From: Clavibacter michiganensis subsp. insidiosus
GTDB lineage: Bacteria; Actinomycetota; Actinomycetes; Actinomycetales; Microbacteriaceae
Direction: 5' to 3'
Assembly (NCBI RefSeq): GCF_002240565.1
Contig: NZ_MZMO01000001.1
Span: 2,356,001-2,420,000, forward strand
Length of the DNA stretch: 64,000 nucleotides
Shown: positions 1 to 7,565 of the stretch, piece by piece
Position numbering within the stretch: the first letter of the stretch is position 1
How the letters are laid out: every line of letters starts with the position of its first letter
Position numbers and translations under genes: made by a program
The notes under the pieces: model-generated
Seen by the model: only the letters and a program-made list of their open reading frames with translations
What the model was told of the DNA's origin: nothing
Database searches by the model: none

Positions 1-2250
1 GCCGACGAGCCCGCGGAGCGAGAGCGGGTGGTCCGGCCGGATCCGCAGCGCGGCGGGGGCGTCCGCCGCCACCCGGCCCGCCTCGGCGCCGGCCTCCGCC
101 TCCGCGAGGCCCGGCGCGGGCGGCACGAGGCGGAGGAACGGCGACGGCGCCTCCTCGTCGTTCGCGGTGGCGCTGAGGACCACGACGCGCGACGCCCGCG
201 AGACGGCGAGGGCGAGCATCCGGAGCTCGTCGCCGAGCACCTCGGCGCGCTCGTCGACGTCGGCCCGGTCGAGCCCGCGCGCGACGGCGGAGAGGCGCTG
301 CGGGTGCAGCAGGGATCCGCGCAGCCGCAGGTTCGGCCACACGCCCTCCTGCAGCGCGGCCACCGCGACGACCTCGTAGCCCGCGCCCACGACCGCGGAC
401 GGCGTGGCGACGAGCACGGTGTCGGCGAGCGGCTGCGGCGAGAGCGTGTCCTCGGGCACCTCGGCGCCGAGCAGCTCCTCCACGAAGTCCGACGCGGGCC
501 GACCCGGGTTCCGCTCGACGAAGCGGCGGGCGGCGGTGAAGAGCGCGACGACGCCGTCGAGGTCGCGGTTCGCCTGGTCGGCGACGATGCCCGTCTGCAG
601 CGCCTGCTCGAACCACGGCGTCGCCAGCCCCGAGCCCTCCCACAGGTGCCACAGCAGCTCCTCGATGGTGCCGTCGGACGCGGCCAGCTCGCGAGCGCCC
701 TGCAGCGTGCGGGCGAGCCGGCCGAGGCGGCGCGCGGGCGCGAGGTCGAGCGTCTCGAGCCGGCCGGGCGCGGCGAGGGCCTCGACGAGCAGCTCGTCGC
801 TCGACCGGTGGCCGTCGCCCGCGAGCTCCTCCTGCCGCAAGGCGAGGCGGAGGCGGCGGAGCTGGACCCCGTCGAGGCCGCCGAGCGGACCCGTGGCGAG
901 CGCCGCCGCGATGTCCGGCGTGAGCGGCACGCGGCCGAGCACGACGTCGACCGCGCGGATGAGCGCGAGCGCGGCCAGGTCGTCGCGGAGCGCGCGCCCG
1001 GCGACGGCCGTCCGGGTCGGCACCTCGGCGGTCGCGAGGCTGCGGGCGACCTGCGGCACGAGGGATCCGGAGCGCACCAGCACGACCATGCGCGCCCAGG
1101 GCACGCCGCCCAGCAGGTGCTCCTCGCGGAGCCGGCGCGCGAGCCGGGCGAGCTCCAGGGCGCGCGTGGGCGCCTCGATGACCTGGATCGGGTCGGCGTC
1201 GTCGGCGAGCCCCGGCGCGGATCCCGCCTGCCGCTGCCGCCCCGCGCCGGCCGCGCCGATGCGGGCCGTGACGGCCGACGTGAGCGCCCGGAGCGCGGGC
1301 GGCTGCCGGTGCACCCGGTCGAGCACGAGCGTGCGGAGCTCGGGCAGTCCGAGCACGGTGGAGAGGCGGCCGAGCGCGGACGCCTCCGCCCCGCGGAAGG
1401 TGGCCGCCGCGACGTCCGGGTCGCCGAACGCGACCACGTCGGCGCCGCGCGCCGCGAGCGCCCGGAGGAGGGAGAGGGTCGCGACGGTCGCCTCGTGCAG
1501 GTCGTCGGCGACGACCAGGCGGATCCCCGTGAGCGCCTCCCCCCGCGAGACGAGCAGCACGGCCTCGGCGAGCAGCTCCGCGCTGTCGAGGTGGTCGCCG
1601 CGGAAGGAGTCGACGACGTCCTCGTACTCGCGGGCGAACTCCGCCGCGGCGATCCACTCGGGCACGTCGTGCGCGCGACCGACCTCGGCGAGCGCGCCCG
1701 GCCGCACGCCCTCCTCGGTGGCGCGCATGAGCAGCTCGCGCAGCTCCGTGCGGAAGGCGCGCAGCCGCCGCACCTCGACGCCCAGCGGATCCGGCCACGC
1801 GGGCCCGGTGCCCAGCTCCTCGTGCCCGGCGAGGAGGTCGGCGATGATCTGGTCCTGCTCAGCGCCCGTGAGCAACCGGGGCGGCTCGGTGCCCGTCTCG
1901 GCGGCGCGGCGGGCGAGCACCTCGAACGCGACGGACGTGGAGGTGCGCGCGAGCGGACCCAGCGTGGGCACCCCGACCCGGAGCGCGAGCTCGTCGCGCA
2001 GGCGCGTGGCGGCCGCGCGCGAGGGCGCGAGCACGAGGACCTCGGCGGGGTCGAGCCCCTGGACGAGGATCCGCTCGGCCACGAGCTCGCGCAGCGTGGT
2101 GGTGCGCCCGGAGCCCGGCGCGCCGATGACGGCGGCGCTCACGCCGACCGGCAGCTCGACGACGGCGCGCTGCGCGGGGTCCAGCTCCACCGCCGGGGCC
2201 GCGGCGTCCGCGACGGAGGCGGGCGGCTGGCGGAATCCCCTGATGCTCAC
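1..2250 (-). CDS. UvrD/Rep-type helicase, AdnA-like subunit (3' end beyond window)
   Basis: This is the N-terminal 750 residues of a superfamily 1 DNA helicase, probably the AdnA-like subunit of the actinobacterial AdnAB helicase-nuclease that resects double-strand breaks. The GTG start at 2250 is the first possible one because an in-frame TAG lies four codons upstream. The Walker A motif (residues 43-51, GAPGSGRTT) has Arg where active helicases have Lys, and the Walker B region reads VVADDLHEA instead of a DEXQD core. Degenerate motor motifs fit the AdnA rather than the AdnB subunit (family knowledge). A C-terminal nuclease domain and the adnB partner would lie left of the window and cannot be seen. 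A plain UvrD paralogue is the alternative. Confidence 0.72.
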   Translation of the reverse strand, partial: MSIRGFRQPPASVADAAAPAVELDPAQRAVVELPVGVSAAVIGAPGSGRTTTLRELVAERILVQGLDPAEVLVLAPSRAAATRLRDELALRVGVPTLGPLARTSTSVAFEVLARRAAETGTEPPRLLTGAEQDQIIADLLAGHEELGTGPAWPDPLGVEVRRLRAFRTELRELLMRATEEGVRPGALAEVGRAHDVPEWIAAAEFAREYEDVVDSFRGDHLDSAELLAEAVLLVSRGEALTGIRLVVADDLHEATVATLSLLRALAARGADVVAFGDPDVAAATFRGAEASALGRLSTVLGLPELRTLVLDRVHRQPPALRALTSAVTARIGAAGAGRQRQAGSAPGLADDADPIQVIEAPTRALELARLARRLREEHLLGGVPWARMVVLVRSGSLVPQVARSLATAEVPTRTAVAGRALRDDLAALALIRAVDVVLGRVPLTPDIAAALATGPLGGLDGVQLRRLRLALRQEELAGDGHRSSDELLVEALAAPGRLETLDLAPARRLGRLARTLQGARELAASDGTIEELLWHLWEGSGLATPWFEQALQTGIVADQANRDLDGVVALFTAARRFVERNPGRPASDFVEELLGAEVPEDTLSPQPLADTVLVATPSAVVGAGYEVVAVAALQEGVWPNLRLRGSLLHPQRLSAVARGLDRADVDERAEVLGDELRMLALAVSRASRVVVLSATANDEEAPSPFLRLVPPAPGLAEAEAGAEAGRVAADAPAALRIRPDHPLSLRGLVG

Positions 2251-2422
2251 GCGCCCACGCTACCGGCGGCCCCCGACGGCGGCGGATCCGCGGATCGGCC
2301 GCCGCCGTCCGCTCGCCCGTCCGCCCTCCCGTCCGCCCTCAGTGAACGCCGCAGGGCCGCGCATGCGGGTGCCCTACCCTCAGGGGGCACCGTCGCATCC
2401 GACGCATCGAAAGGCACCTCCC

Positions 2423-2647
2423 GTGGAAATCCGTATCGGCCTCGTCAACACCGCCCGCGAGCTCTCCTTCACCACCAAGCAGACGCCCGAGGAGGTCCAG
2501 CGGACCGTCACGGACGCCGTCCGGGACTCCTCGCCCTTCATCTCGTTCACCGACGACAAGGGCGCCACGCACCTCGCCGTCACCGCCCACCTCGCCTACG
2601 TGGAGCTCGGCAGCGCCGACGCCCCGCGCATCGGCTTCGTCCGCTAG
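2423..2647 (+). CDS. DUF3107 family protein
   Basis: A 74-residue protein starting at GTG (residues MEIRIGLVN) that matches the actinobacterial DUF3107 family, whose function is unknown. It is short, mixed alpha/beta in appearance, with no signal peptide or membrane segment. It is followed ten bases later by a small membrane protein gene and lies next to an AdnA-like helicase, a ferritin-like protein and a DEAD-box helicase. The same neighbours occur around Rv3208A-Rv3211 in Mycobacterium, from memory. That synteny supports the gene being real; it says little about its job. Confidence 0.85.
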   Translation: MEIRIGLVNTARELSFTTKQTPEEVQRTVTDAVRDSSPFISFTDDKGATHLAVTAHLAYVELGSADAPRIGFVR

Positions 2648-2657
2648 CCCGACGCCC

Positions 2658-2945
2658 GTGGAGCTCCTGTTCGTCGCGCTCTTCGGCGCCCTCATCGGCC
2701 TCGTCGCGCGCTACGCGCTCCCCCACCGCGCCACGCACGGTGCGCTGCTCATCCCGGCCGTCGGCACGATCACCGCCATGGTCGCGTGGGTCGCGCTCAC
2801 CTGGGCCGGCCTCCGCTGGGACCAGGGCGTCATCTGGATCGCGACGCTCGCGATCTCGGCGCTCGTCGCCGCGGGCACCGACCTGCTCCTCGGCCGTCGG
2901 CGCTCCTCCGCGGACGCCCGCGACCTGGCCGCCATCGGCGGCTGA
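2658..2945 (+). CDS. small integral membrane protein, function unknown
   Basis: A 95-residue protein with a GTG start ten bases after DUF3107, so the two are probably cotranscribed. Three hydrophobic segments are visible: about residues 3-20, 30-50 and 58-77. The C-terminus is short, Arg/Asp-rich and probably cytoplasmic. There is no recognisable domain. Its position matches a conserved small membrane protein near the DUF3107/RhlE cluster of other actinobacteria (Rv3209-like place, from memory). The function is unknown. Confidence 0.75.
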   Translation: MELLFVALFGALIGLVARYALPHRATHGALLIPAVGTITAMVAWVALTWAGLRWDQGVIWIATLAISALVAAGTDLLLGRRRSSADARDLAAIGG

Positions 2946-2962
2946 TCCGCACCCCGCACGAC

Positions 2963-2995
2963 ACGACGCCCGGCCGTCGAGGGGCCGGGCGTCGT
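2963..2995. terminator. hairpin terminator between convergent genes
   Basis: A 13-bp inverted repeat (ACGACGCCCGGCC and its complement) with a 7-nt loop lies between the small membrane protein gene and the convergent ferritin-like gene. It probably stops transcription from both sides. There is no T-tract, as is usual at this GC content. Confidence 0.7.
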
Positions 2996-3024
2996 CGTGT
3001 GCCGGGCCGGAGCGGCGGCGGGCC

Positions 3025-3753
3025 TCAGGCCGTGAGCCCCAGCGCGTCCATCCGCCGGGTGTGCGCCGTGATGATCCCGGCGAACACGGGCTCGAGGTGC
3101 ACGCGGGCGTCGACCGGGTCGGCGAGGGACGCGCGCATGGCCGTCCCCGCGACGAGCAGCGTGTCGCCGACGAGACGGCGGCCCCACATGGCGAGGCGCG
3201 AGGCGAGGCGCGGATCGCGACGGATCCCGGCGCGCACGGCGTCGACGATGCCCTGCTGGCCGACGCCCGAGGAGAGCAGGACCACGACGCGCTGGCGCTG
3301 GTCCGACGGGAGCCCCGAGGCGAGGCGCACGAAGAAGTCGTCGAGCAGCCCCGTGGTGATGTACGCGGAGAGCAGGCACTCGTACCAATCGGCGCCCGCG
3401 ACGGTGGCGGTGAACCGGTCGAAGGCGGCCCGGTGCGGCTCCATGACGACGCTCGGGTCGCCGTCCTGCCGCTTGATCTCCGCGGCGAGCGCCTGGTGCT
3501 TGCCGAGCGCGATGCCGGCGGCCGTCGAGACGGCCTCCTTGCCCGCGAGGTCGGGGGCCTCCGCGACGGCGCGGGACAGGGTCTCGAAGACGGTCAGCTG
3601 CAGGTACGCGACGGCGCCGAGGAAGCGGAGGGTGTCGGGCGAGAAGTCGTCCACGCTCACGGTCGCCGCCGAGGATCGGCGCTTCGACTCGCCGCGGGAT
3701 CGGACCCGGGGCGCCTCGATCGTCGTCGACCGGCGTCCGAACATCTTGAGCAC
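3025..3753 (-). CDS. ferritin-like fold protein (MiaE-like)
   Basis: A 242-residue protein resembling the actinobacterial ferritin-like-fold proteins annotated as MiaE-like hydroxylases. The bulk is alpha-helical, with candidate iron ligands spread over helices (for example Glu in QLTVFE and in WYECLLSAY). The first ~30 residues are basic and probably unstructured. The GTG start at 3753 lies six bases after a TACACT hexamer, so the mRNA is probably leaderless. The gene is divergent from the DEAD-box helicase gene, as Rv3210c is from Rv3211 (from memory). The enzymatic activity is not established from the sequence. Confidence 0.75.
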   Translation of the reverse strand: MLKMFGRRSTTIEAPRVRSRGESKRRSSAATVSVDDFSPDTLRFLGAVAYLQLTVFETLSRAVAEAPDLAGKEAVSTAAGIALGKHQALAAEIKRQDGDPSVVMEPHRAAFDRFTATVAGADWYECLLSAYITTGLLDDFFVRLASGLPSDQRQRVVVLLSSGVGQQGIVDAVRAGIRRDPRLASRLAMWGRRLVGDTLLVAGTAMRASLADPVDARVHLEPVFAGIITAHTRRMDALGLTA

Positions 3754-3759
3754 GTGGCC

Positions 3760-3765
3760 AGTGTA
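3760..3765 (-). promoter_or_regulatory. -10 hexamer TACACT, leaderless ferritin-like gene
   Basis: TACACT ends six bases before the GTG at 3753, so the transcript would start at or next to the start codon. No -35 box is recognisable. The call rests on the repeated pattern in this window. Confidence 0.5.
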
Positions 3766-3801
3766 TGGGGCGGCGGAGGGGGTCTCCGGGCCCCCGCCCG
3801 C

Positions 3802-3807
3802 TAAACT
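3802..3807 (+). promoter_or_regulatory. -10 hexamer TAAACT, candidate promoter of DEAD-box helicase gene
   Basis: TAAACT matches the TANNNT pattern and lies 86 bases before the GTG at 3894. It would give a 5' leader of about 80 nt, unlike the leaderless neighbours. Long leaders on RNA helicase mRNAs can be regulatory in other bacteria; nothing specific is visible here. Confidence 0.4.
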
Positions 3808-3893
3808 CGCCCGTGGTCCCTCAACGGAAGGGCCCCATCGCGCCCGCAGAGAAGCAGTCCGGGCGTGGACCGCACCGCTAGACAGGGCACAAC

Positions 3894-5462
3894 GTGACTT
3901 TCACCGAACTGAACATCGACGAGGACATGGTGCAGGCGCTCGCCGACCACGGGATCCTCGAACCCTTCCCCATCCAGGAGCAGACCATCCCCCTGGCGCT
4001 CTCCGGCCAGGACATCATCGGCCAGGCCAAGACGGGCACCGGCAAGACCTTCGGCTTCGGCCTCCCGCTCATCCAGCGGCTCGGCCTCACCCCGGAGCCC
4101 GGCGTGCAGGCGCTCGTGGTCGTCCCGACGCGCGAGCTCGCCGTCCAGGTCACCGAGGACCTCCAGATCGCCACCGCTCACCGCGCCACCACGGTCGTCT
4201 CCATCTACGGCGGCAAGGCGTACGAGGGACAGATCGAGCAGCTCAAGGCCGGCGCGCAGATCGTCGTCGGCACGCCGGGCCGCCTCCTCGACCTCGTGGG
4301 CCAGCGCCTGCTCTCCCTCCAGGGCGTGCGTGAGATGGTGCTCGACGAGGCCGACAAGATGCTCGACCTCGGCTTCCTCTCCGACATCGAGAAGCTGTTC
4401 GCGCAGACCCCGGCCGTGCGCCACACGATGCTGTTCTCGGCGACCATGCCGGGCCCGATCGTGGCGCTCGCGCGCCGCTTCATGACGAAGCCGATCCACA
4501 TCCGCGCGACGGATCCCGACGAGGGCCTCATGCAGGCGAACATCCGCCACCTCGTCTACCGCGCGCACAACATGGACAAGGACGAGGTCATCGGCCGCAT
4601 CCTCCAGGCCGAGGGCCGCGGCAAGACGGTCATCTTCACGCGCACCAAGCGCGCCGCCGCCCGCCTCGTCGAGGAGCTCACCGACCGCGGCTTCAACGCC
4701 GCCGCCGTGCACGGCGACCTCAACCAGGAGCAGCGCGAGCGCGCCATGGCCGCCTTCAAGGCCGGCAAGAAGGACATCCTCATCGCCACCGACGTGGCGG
4801 CGCGCGGCATCGACGTGCTCGACGTCACCCACGTGATCAACCACACCATCCCCGAGGACGACAAGGCGTACCTGCACCGCGTCGGCCGGACCGGCCGCGC
4901 GGGCAAGACCGGCATCGCGGTCACGTTCGTCGACTGGGACGACCTGCACAAGTGGGCGCTCATCAATCGCGCCCTCGAGTTCGGCCAGCCGGAGCCCACC
5001 GAGACGTACTCGTCCTCGCCGCACCTCTACACCGACCTCGACATCCCGGCCGGGTCCAAGGGCCGGCTCCGCGCCACGCCGACGGTCAACCCCGACGGCA
5101 CCCCGCGCGAGCGCCCGGGCAGCCGCGGCTCCGACTCGGGTCGCGACGGCGGACGCGGCGGCCGTGACGGCGGAGGTCGTGACGGCGGACGCGGCGGCAG
5201 CCGCGACGGCGGCCGCTCGGGCGGCAGCGGTGACCGCTCCGGCGGCGGCGAGCGCTCCGGCGGCGACCGCGACCGCTCGCGCAGCCGCAGCACCTCGACC
5301 GCGTCGGCCACCGCATCCGCGGACGCCACCGCGACGATCGGCAGCGAGCAGCCGAACACGGCGGGCGGCCACGACGCGCCCCACGCCGACGGCCAGACGC
5401 GACCGCGCTCGCGCAACCGCCGCCGTCGCTCCGGCGGCGACCGCCCGACTGCCACGTCCTAG
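3894..5462 (+). CDS. rhlE: DEAD-box ATP-dependent RNA helicase, RhlE type
   Basis: A 522-residue RNA helicase with the full motif set: Q motif (FPIQEQT, about 25-31), Walker A AKTGTGKT (45-52), PTRELA, TPGR, DEAD (about 151-154), SAT, the arginine-finger segment DVAARGID (about 300) and HRVGRTGR (about 328). The last ~115 residues form a Gly/Arg/Asp-rich tail with many DGGR and SGG units, then an Arg-rich end. Such tails bind RNA in related helicases. It probably remodels structured RNA, in ribosome assembly or mRNA turnover. The upstream sequence has no strong ribosome binding site. The start is chosen because the Q-motif region begins directly after it. Confidence 0.93.
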   Translation: MTFTELNIDEDMVQALADHGILEPFPIQEQTIPLALSGQDIIGQAKTGTGKTFGFGLPLIQRLGLTPEPGVQALVVVPTRELAVQVTEDLQIATAHRATTVVSIYGGKAYEGQIEQLKAGAQIVVGTPGRLLDLVGQRLLSLQGVREMVLDEADKMLDLGFLSDIEKLFAQTPAVRHTMLFSATMPGPIVALARRFMTKPIHIRATDPDEGLMQANIRHLVYRAHNMDKDEVIGRILQAEGRGKTVIFTRTKRAAARLVEELTDRGFNAAAVHGDLNQEQRERAMAAFKAGKKDILIATDVAARGIDVLDVTHVINHTIPEDDKAYLHRVGRTGRAGKTGIAVTFVDWDDLHKWALINRALEFGQPEPTETYSSSPHLYTDLDIPAGSKGRLRATPTVNPDGTPRERPGSRGSDSGRDGGRGGRDGGGRDGGRGGSRDGGRSGGSGDRSGGGERSGGDRDRSRSRSTSTASATASADATATIGSEQPNTAGGHDAPHADGQTRPRSRNRRRRSGGDRPTATS

Positions 5463-5474
5463 GGCCGCAGGCAC

Positions 5475-5513
5475 GACAGAGGGGGCGCATCCAGCGGATG
5501 CGCCCCCTCTGTC
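5475..5513. terminator. strong hairpin terminator after rhlE
   Basis: A perfect 18-bp inverted repeat (GACAGAGGGGGCGCATCC and complement) encloses a 3-nt AGC loop, 12 bases after the helicase stop. It also faces the 99-aa gene arriving on the other strand and probably serves both. Confidence 0.9.
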
Positions 5514-5534
5514 ATCGGCCGAGGACCGGGCCTC

Positions 5535-5834
5535 CTAGGGGAGTCGCAACCTCACCCGGAACTTCCCCTCCAGGGCCTCCTGGAGGTCATACATCAGCTG
5601 GAGCCCCTCCACGTCGTACCAGCGTCGCCGCTCCTCCGATCCGAACAGCCCGGTCTCCCAGTCCATGTGCGCGTTGAAGAACGCGGCCCAGGCGATCAGC
5701 CGGTCTTTGAGCTCCTGCGAGATCATGGAGTCCCATGGCAGCGGAGGGCCGGGCCACATGATGTCGTCGAGCGGCCAGTCCTGCAGGTAGTCGACCGACA
5801 GGACGATGTCCCGAAGCGGCTGAGAATCAGCCAC
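5535..5834 (-). CDS. 99-aa cytosolic protein, candidate immunity protein
   Basis: A 99-residue soluble protein rich in Trp, Asp, Glu and Leu, with no signal peptide or membrane segment. It matches no family I can name. The GTG at 5834 overlaps the stop codon of the upstream secreted-protein gene (GTGGCTGA), so the two were probably translated together. A secreted protein followed by a small acidic cytosolic protein with overlap is the usual order of toxin and immunity genes. The immunity role is inference from context. The start is also inferred, since no clear ribosome binding site is present. The C-terminal half (from about residue 45) reads as amphipathic helices. Confidence 0.5.
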   Translation of the reverse strand: MADSQPLRDIVLSVDYLQDWPLDDIMWPGPPLPWDSMISQELKDRLIAWAAFFNAHMDWETGLFGSEERRRWYDVEGLQLMYDLQEALEGKFRVRLRLP

Positions 5835-6399
5835 AGCGGTCCACTCGAGTCGGGTACGACGTGATGACCTTCTTGTTGTTCCCCGAGACCAGGACGGTCG
5901 GGTTGTAGGTGTCCACGACATTGCCTTCCGCGTTCTTGATGATGATCGGCGCCGAGTAGCACAGCTTGCCATCGCCCACGTCCTTCGGGAAACCAGGTGC
6001 GGGCGCGGTGACAATCGACCCGGTGGCGAACACCATGAAATCGTCCCAGTTGGCCCCGCCGCCGGCGCCGTCCACCACGGTCTACCACTGTGGCTGGTGG
6101 ACCGTCCGGATGTGCACGTAGCCGGACTTGTCATCCCCGCAGAACAGATCCACATGACCGATGCCGGTCTCCCACGAGGCCACGCTCACGTCGCCGAAGC
6201 CGGCGTTGCAGGCGCCGATCGTGACGGGGTTCAGAAGCGACGTCTCGACTCCCGCGGCGGGAGTCGAGGGCGCGGGGATCTCGTAGGTGGCGGTGGCCGC
6301 GCTCGCCGGCGAGGCCAGCGCGAGCGGTGGGGTCACGAGGCCTGCAGCGGCCACGGCGAGCGCTGTCACCCGCGTCCGATGGCGCGTGGCTGTCTTCAT
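5827..6399 (-). pseudogene. Sec-secreted protein, candidate RNase-type toxin, interrupted by in-frame TAG
   Basis: A 190-codon frame starts at ATG 6399 behind GAGGAGA. Residues 1-35 are a clear Sec signal peptide (Arg-rich start, Ala/Leu core, ASPASA before the likely cleavage site). The TAG at 6082-6084 (codon 106) interrupts it, and the same frame then runs 84 more codons to a TGA. The second part keeps protein-like sequence with two Cys. The order GYVHIRTVH, later VLVSGNNKKVITSYPT, recalls the C-terminal strands of barnase/EndoU/RelE-like (BECR) RNase toxins; this is a memory-based resemblance, not a search. Four Cys could form two disulfides. Local GC is about 60 percent over 5881-5940 against about 75 percent nearby (hand count), which suggests transfer. 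Confidence 0.55.
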
Positions 6400-6544
6400 G
6401 TTCCGTTCTCCTCTTCGAATCGTCTGCACGATCACATGCGGATGCGGCCCCACGCCAGGCGTCCCGGGGTGCACAGCATCCGGCGGGACCCTCGCGCGCG
6501 CCGCCTCGCCACCCCCGAGGCGACCGCTCGACGAACCGGGTCGA

Positions 6545-7426
6545 TCAGGCCGCGGTGACGGAGGGCGGCACGACGGGCGCCCACCCGGCGGCGCGCTCGA
6601 CGATGCGGGCCAGCACGGCGGGATCGGTGGTGTTCTCGGCGAGCCGGTTCGGCTTGCCGTCGCCGTGGTAGTCGCTGGATCCCGTCACCTCGAGCCCGAA
6701 CCGCTCCGCCAGCTCCGTGAGCCGCACGCGCGATGCGGGCGGGTTGTCGCGGTGCCGCACCTCGAGCCCGAAGAGCCCGGCCGCGACGAGCGCCGTCATC
6801 CGCGAGTCCGACAGCACGCGCTCCGGCCCGCGGGCGCCGGGATGCGCCAGGACGGCCAGGCCGCCCGCCGCCGTGATCAGCTCGACGCCGAGGATCGGAT
6901 CCGGCGCGTAGTGCGGCCGGTAGTAGCCGCCCTGCCAGTGCAGGATGCTCTCGAACGCGGCCGTGCGCGTCGGCACGTGCCCTCGGGCGACGAGCGCGTC
7001 GGCGATGTGCGGCCGGCCGATGGTGCTGCCCGGCGTCGTCTGCGCGAGCACGTCCGCCCACGTGAGGTCGTAGTCGCGCGAGATGCGGCCGACCATCGCC
7101 TCGGCCCGGGTCATGCGCTCGGAGCGCACGCGCGCGGTCATGGCCGCGAGGTCGGCGTCCTCGGGATCGAAGAGGTACGCGAGGACGTGCACGCTCGCGT
7201 ACTCGAGCTGCGTGCTCATCTCCATGCCGGGCACGAGCGTGACGCCATGCGCGAGGGCTGCGGCGGAGGCGTCGTCCCAGCCGGCGGTGGAGTCGTGGTC
7301 GGTGAGCGCGACGGCCGACAGGCCCTGCGCGGCGGCCTGGGCGACGAGCTCGACCGGGGTCTCCGTGCCGTCCGAGACGGAGCTGTGCGTGTGCAGGTCG
7401 ATGGGACCCGGCTGCTCCTGCGGCAT
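6545..7426 (-). CDS. PHP domain phosphoesterase
   Basis: A 293-residue PHP-domain metallo-phosphoesterase of the RNase AM/TrpH type, which hydrolyse 3',5'-nucleoside bisphosphates or trim short RNA ends. The metal-binding motifs are visible: DLHTHSSVSDG (about residues 9-19), ALTDHDS (about 39-45), PHIAD and AHPG in the middle, and GSSDYHG near residue 245. The ATG at 7426 lies six bases after TAGGAT, indicating a leaderless mRNA. It is monocistronic or reads into the downstream secreted-protein gene; no terminator is obvious in the 145-bp gap. The exact substrate is not decided by the sequence. Confidence 0.88.
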   Translation of the reverse strand: MPQEQPGPIDLHTHSSVSDGTETPVELVAQAAAQGLSAVALTDHDSTAGWDDASAAALAHGVTLVPGMEMSTQLEYASVHVLAYLFDPEDADLAAMTARVRSERMTRAEAMVGRISRDYDLTWADVLAQTTPGSTIGRPHIADALVARGHVPTRTAAFESILHWQGGYYRPHYAPDPILGVELITAAGGLAVLAHPGARGPERVLSDSRMTALVAAGLFGLEVRHRDNPPASRVRLTELAERFGLEVTGSSDYHGDGKPNRLAENTTDPAVLARIVERAAGWAPVVPPSVTAA

Positions 7427-7432
7427 CCAGCC

Positions 7433-7438
7433 ATCCTA
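7433..7438 (-). promoter_or_regulatory. -10 hexamer TAGGAT, leaderless PHP gene
   Basis: TAGGAT ends six bases before the ATG at 7426. No -35 box is recognisable. Confidence 0.55.
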
Positions 7439-7565
7439 CGCGGCGGCCCGCTGCGGCCCCGTCGGCGGGAGCCCGCGGCGGCTCTCTCCCAGAGAGCCGC
7501 CATAGTGTTGTCGACGTCATGGGCGGGTCGTCGGAGCAGCAGTCATCCTCATCACGGCGGCGGGC

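Noticed and set aside
28..3804. A very long plus-strand open frame across the first 3.8 kb
   Set aside because: It is antisense to the AdnA-like helicase and ferritin-like genes, has an Arg/Gly-only composition and no motifs; high GC makes such shadows common.
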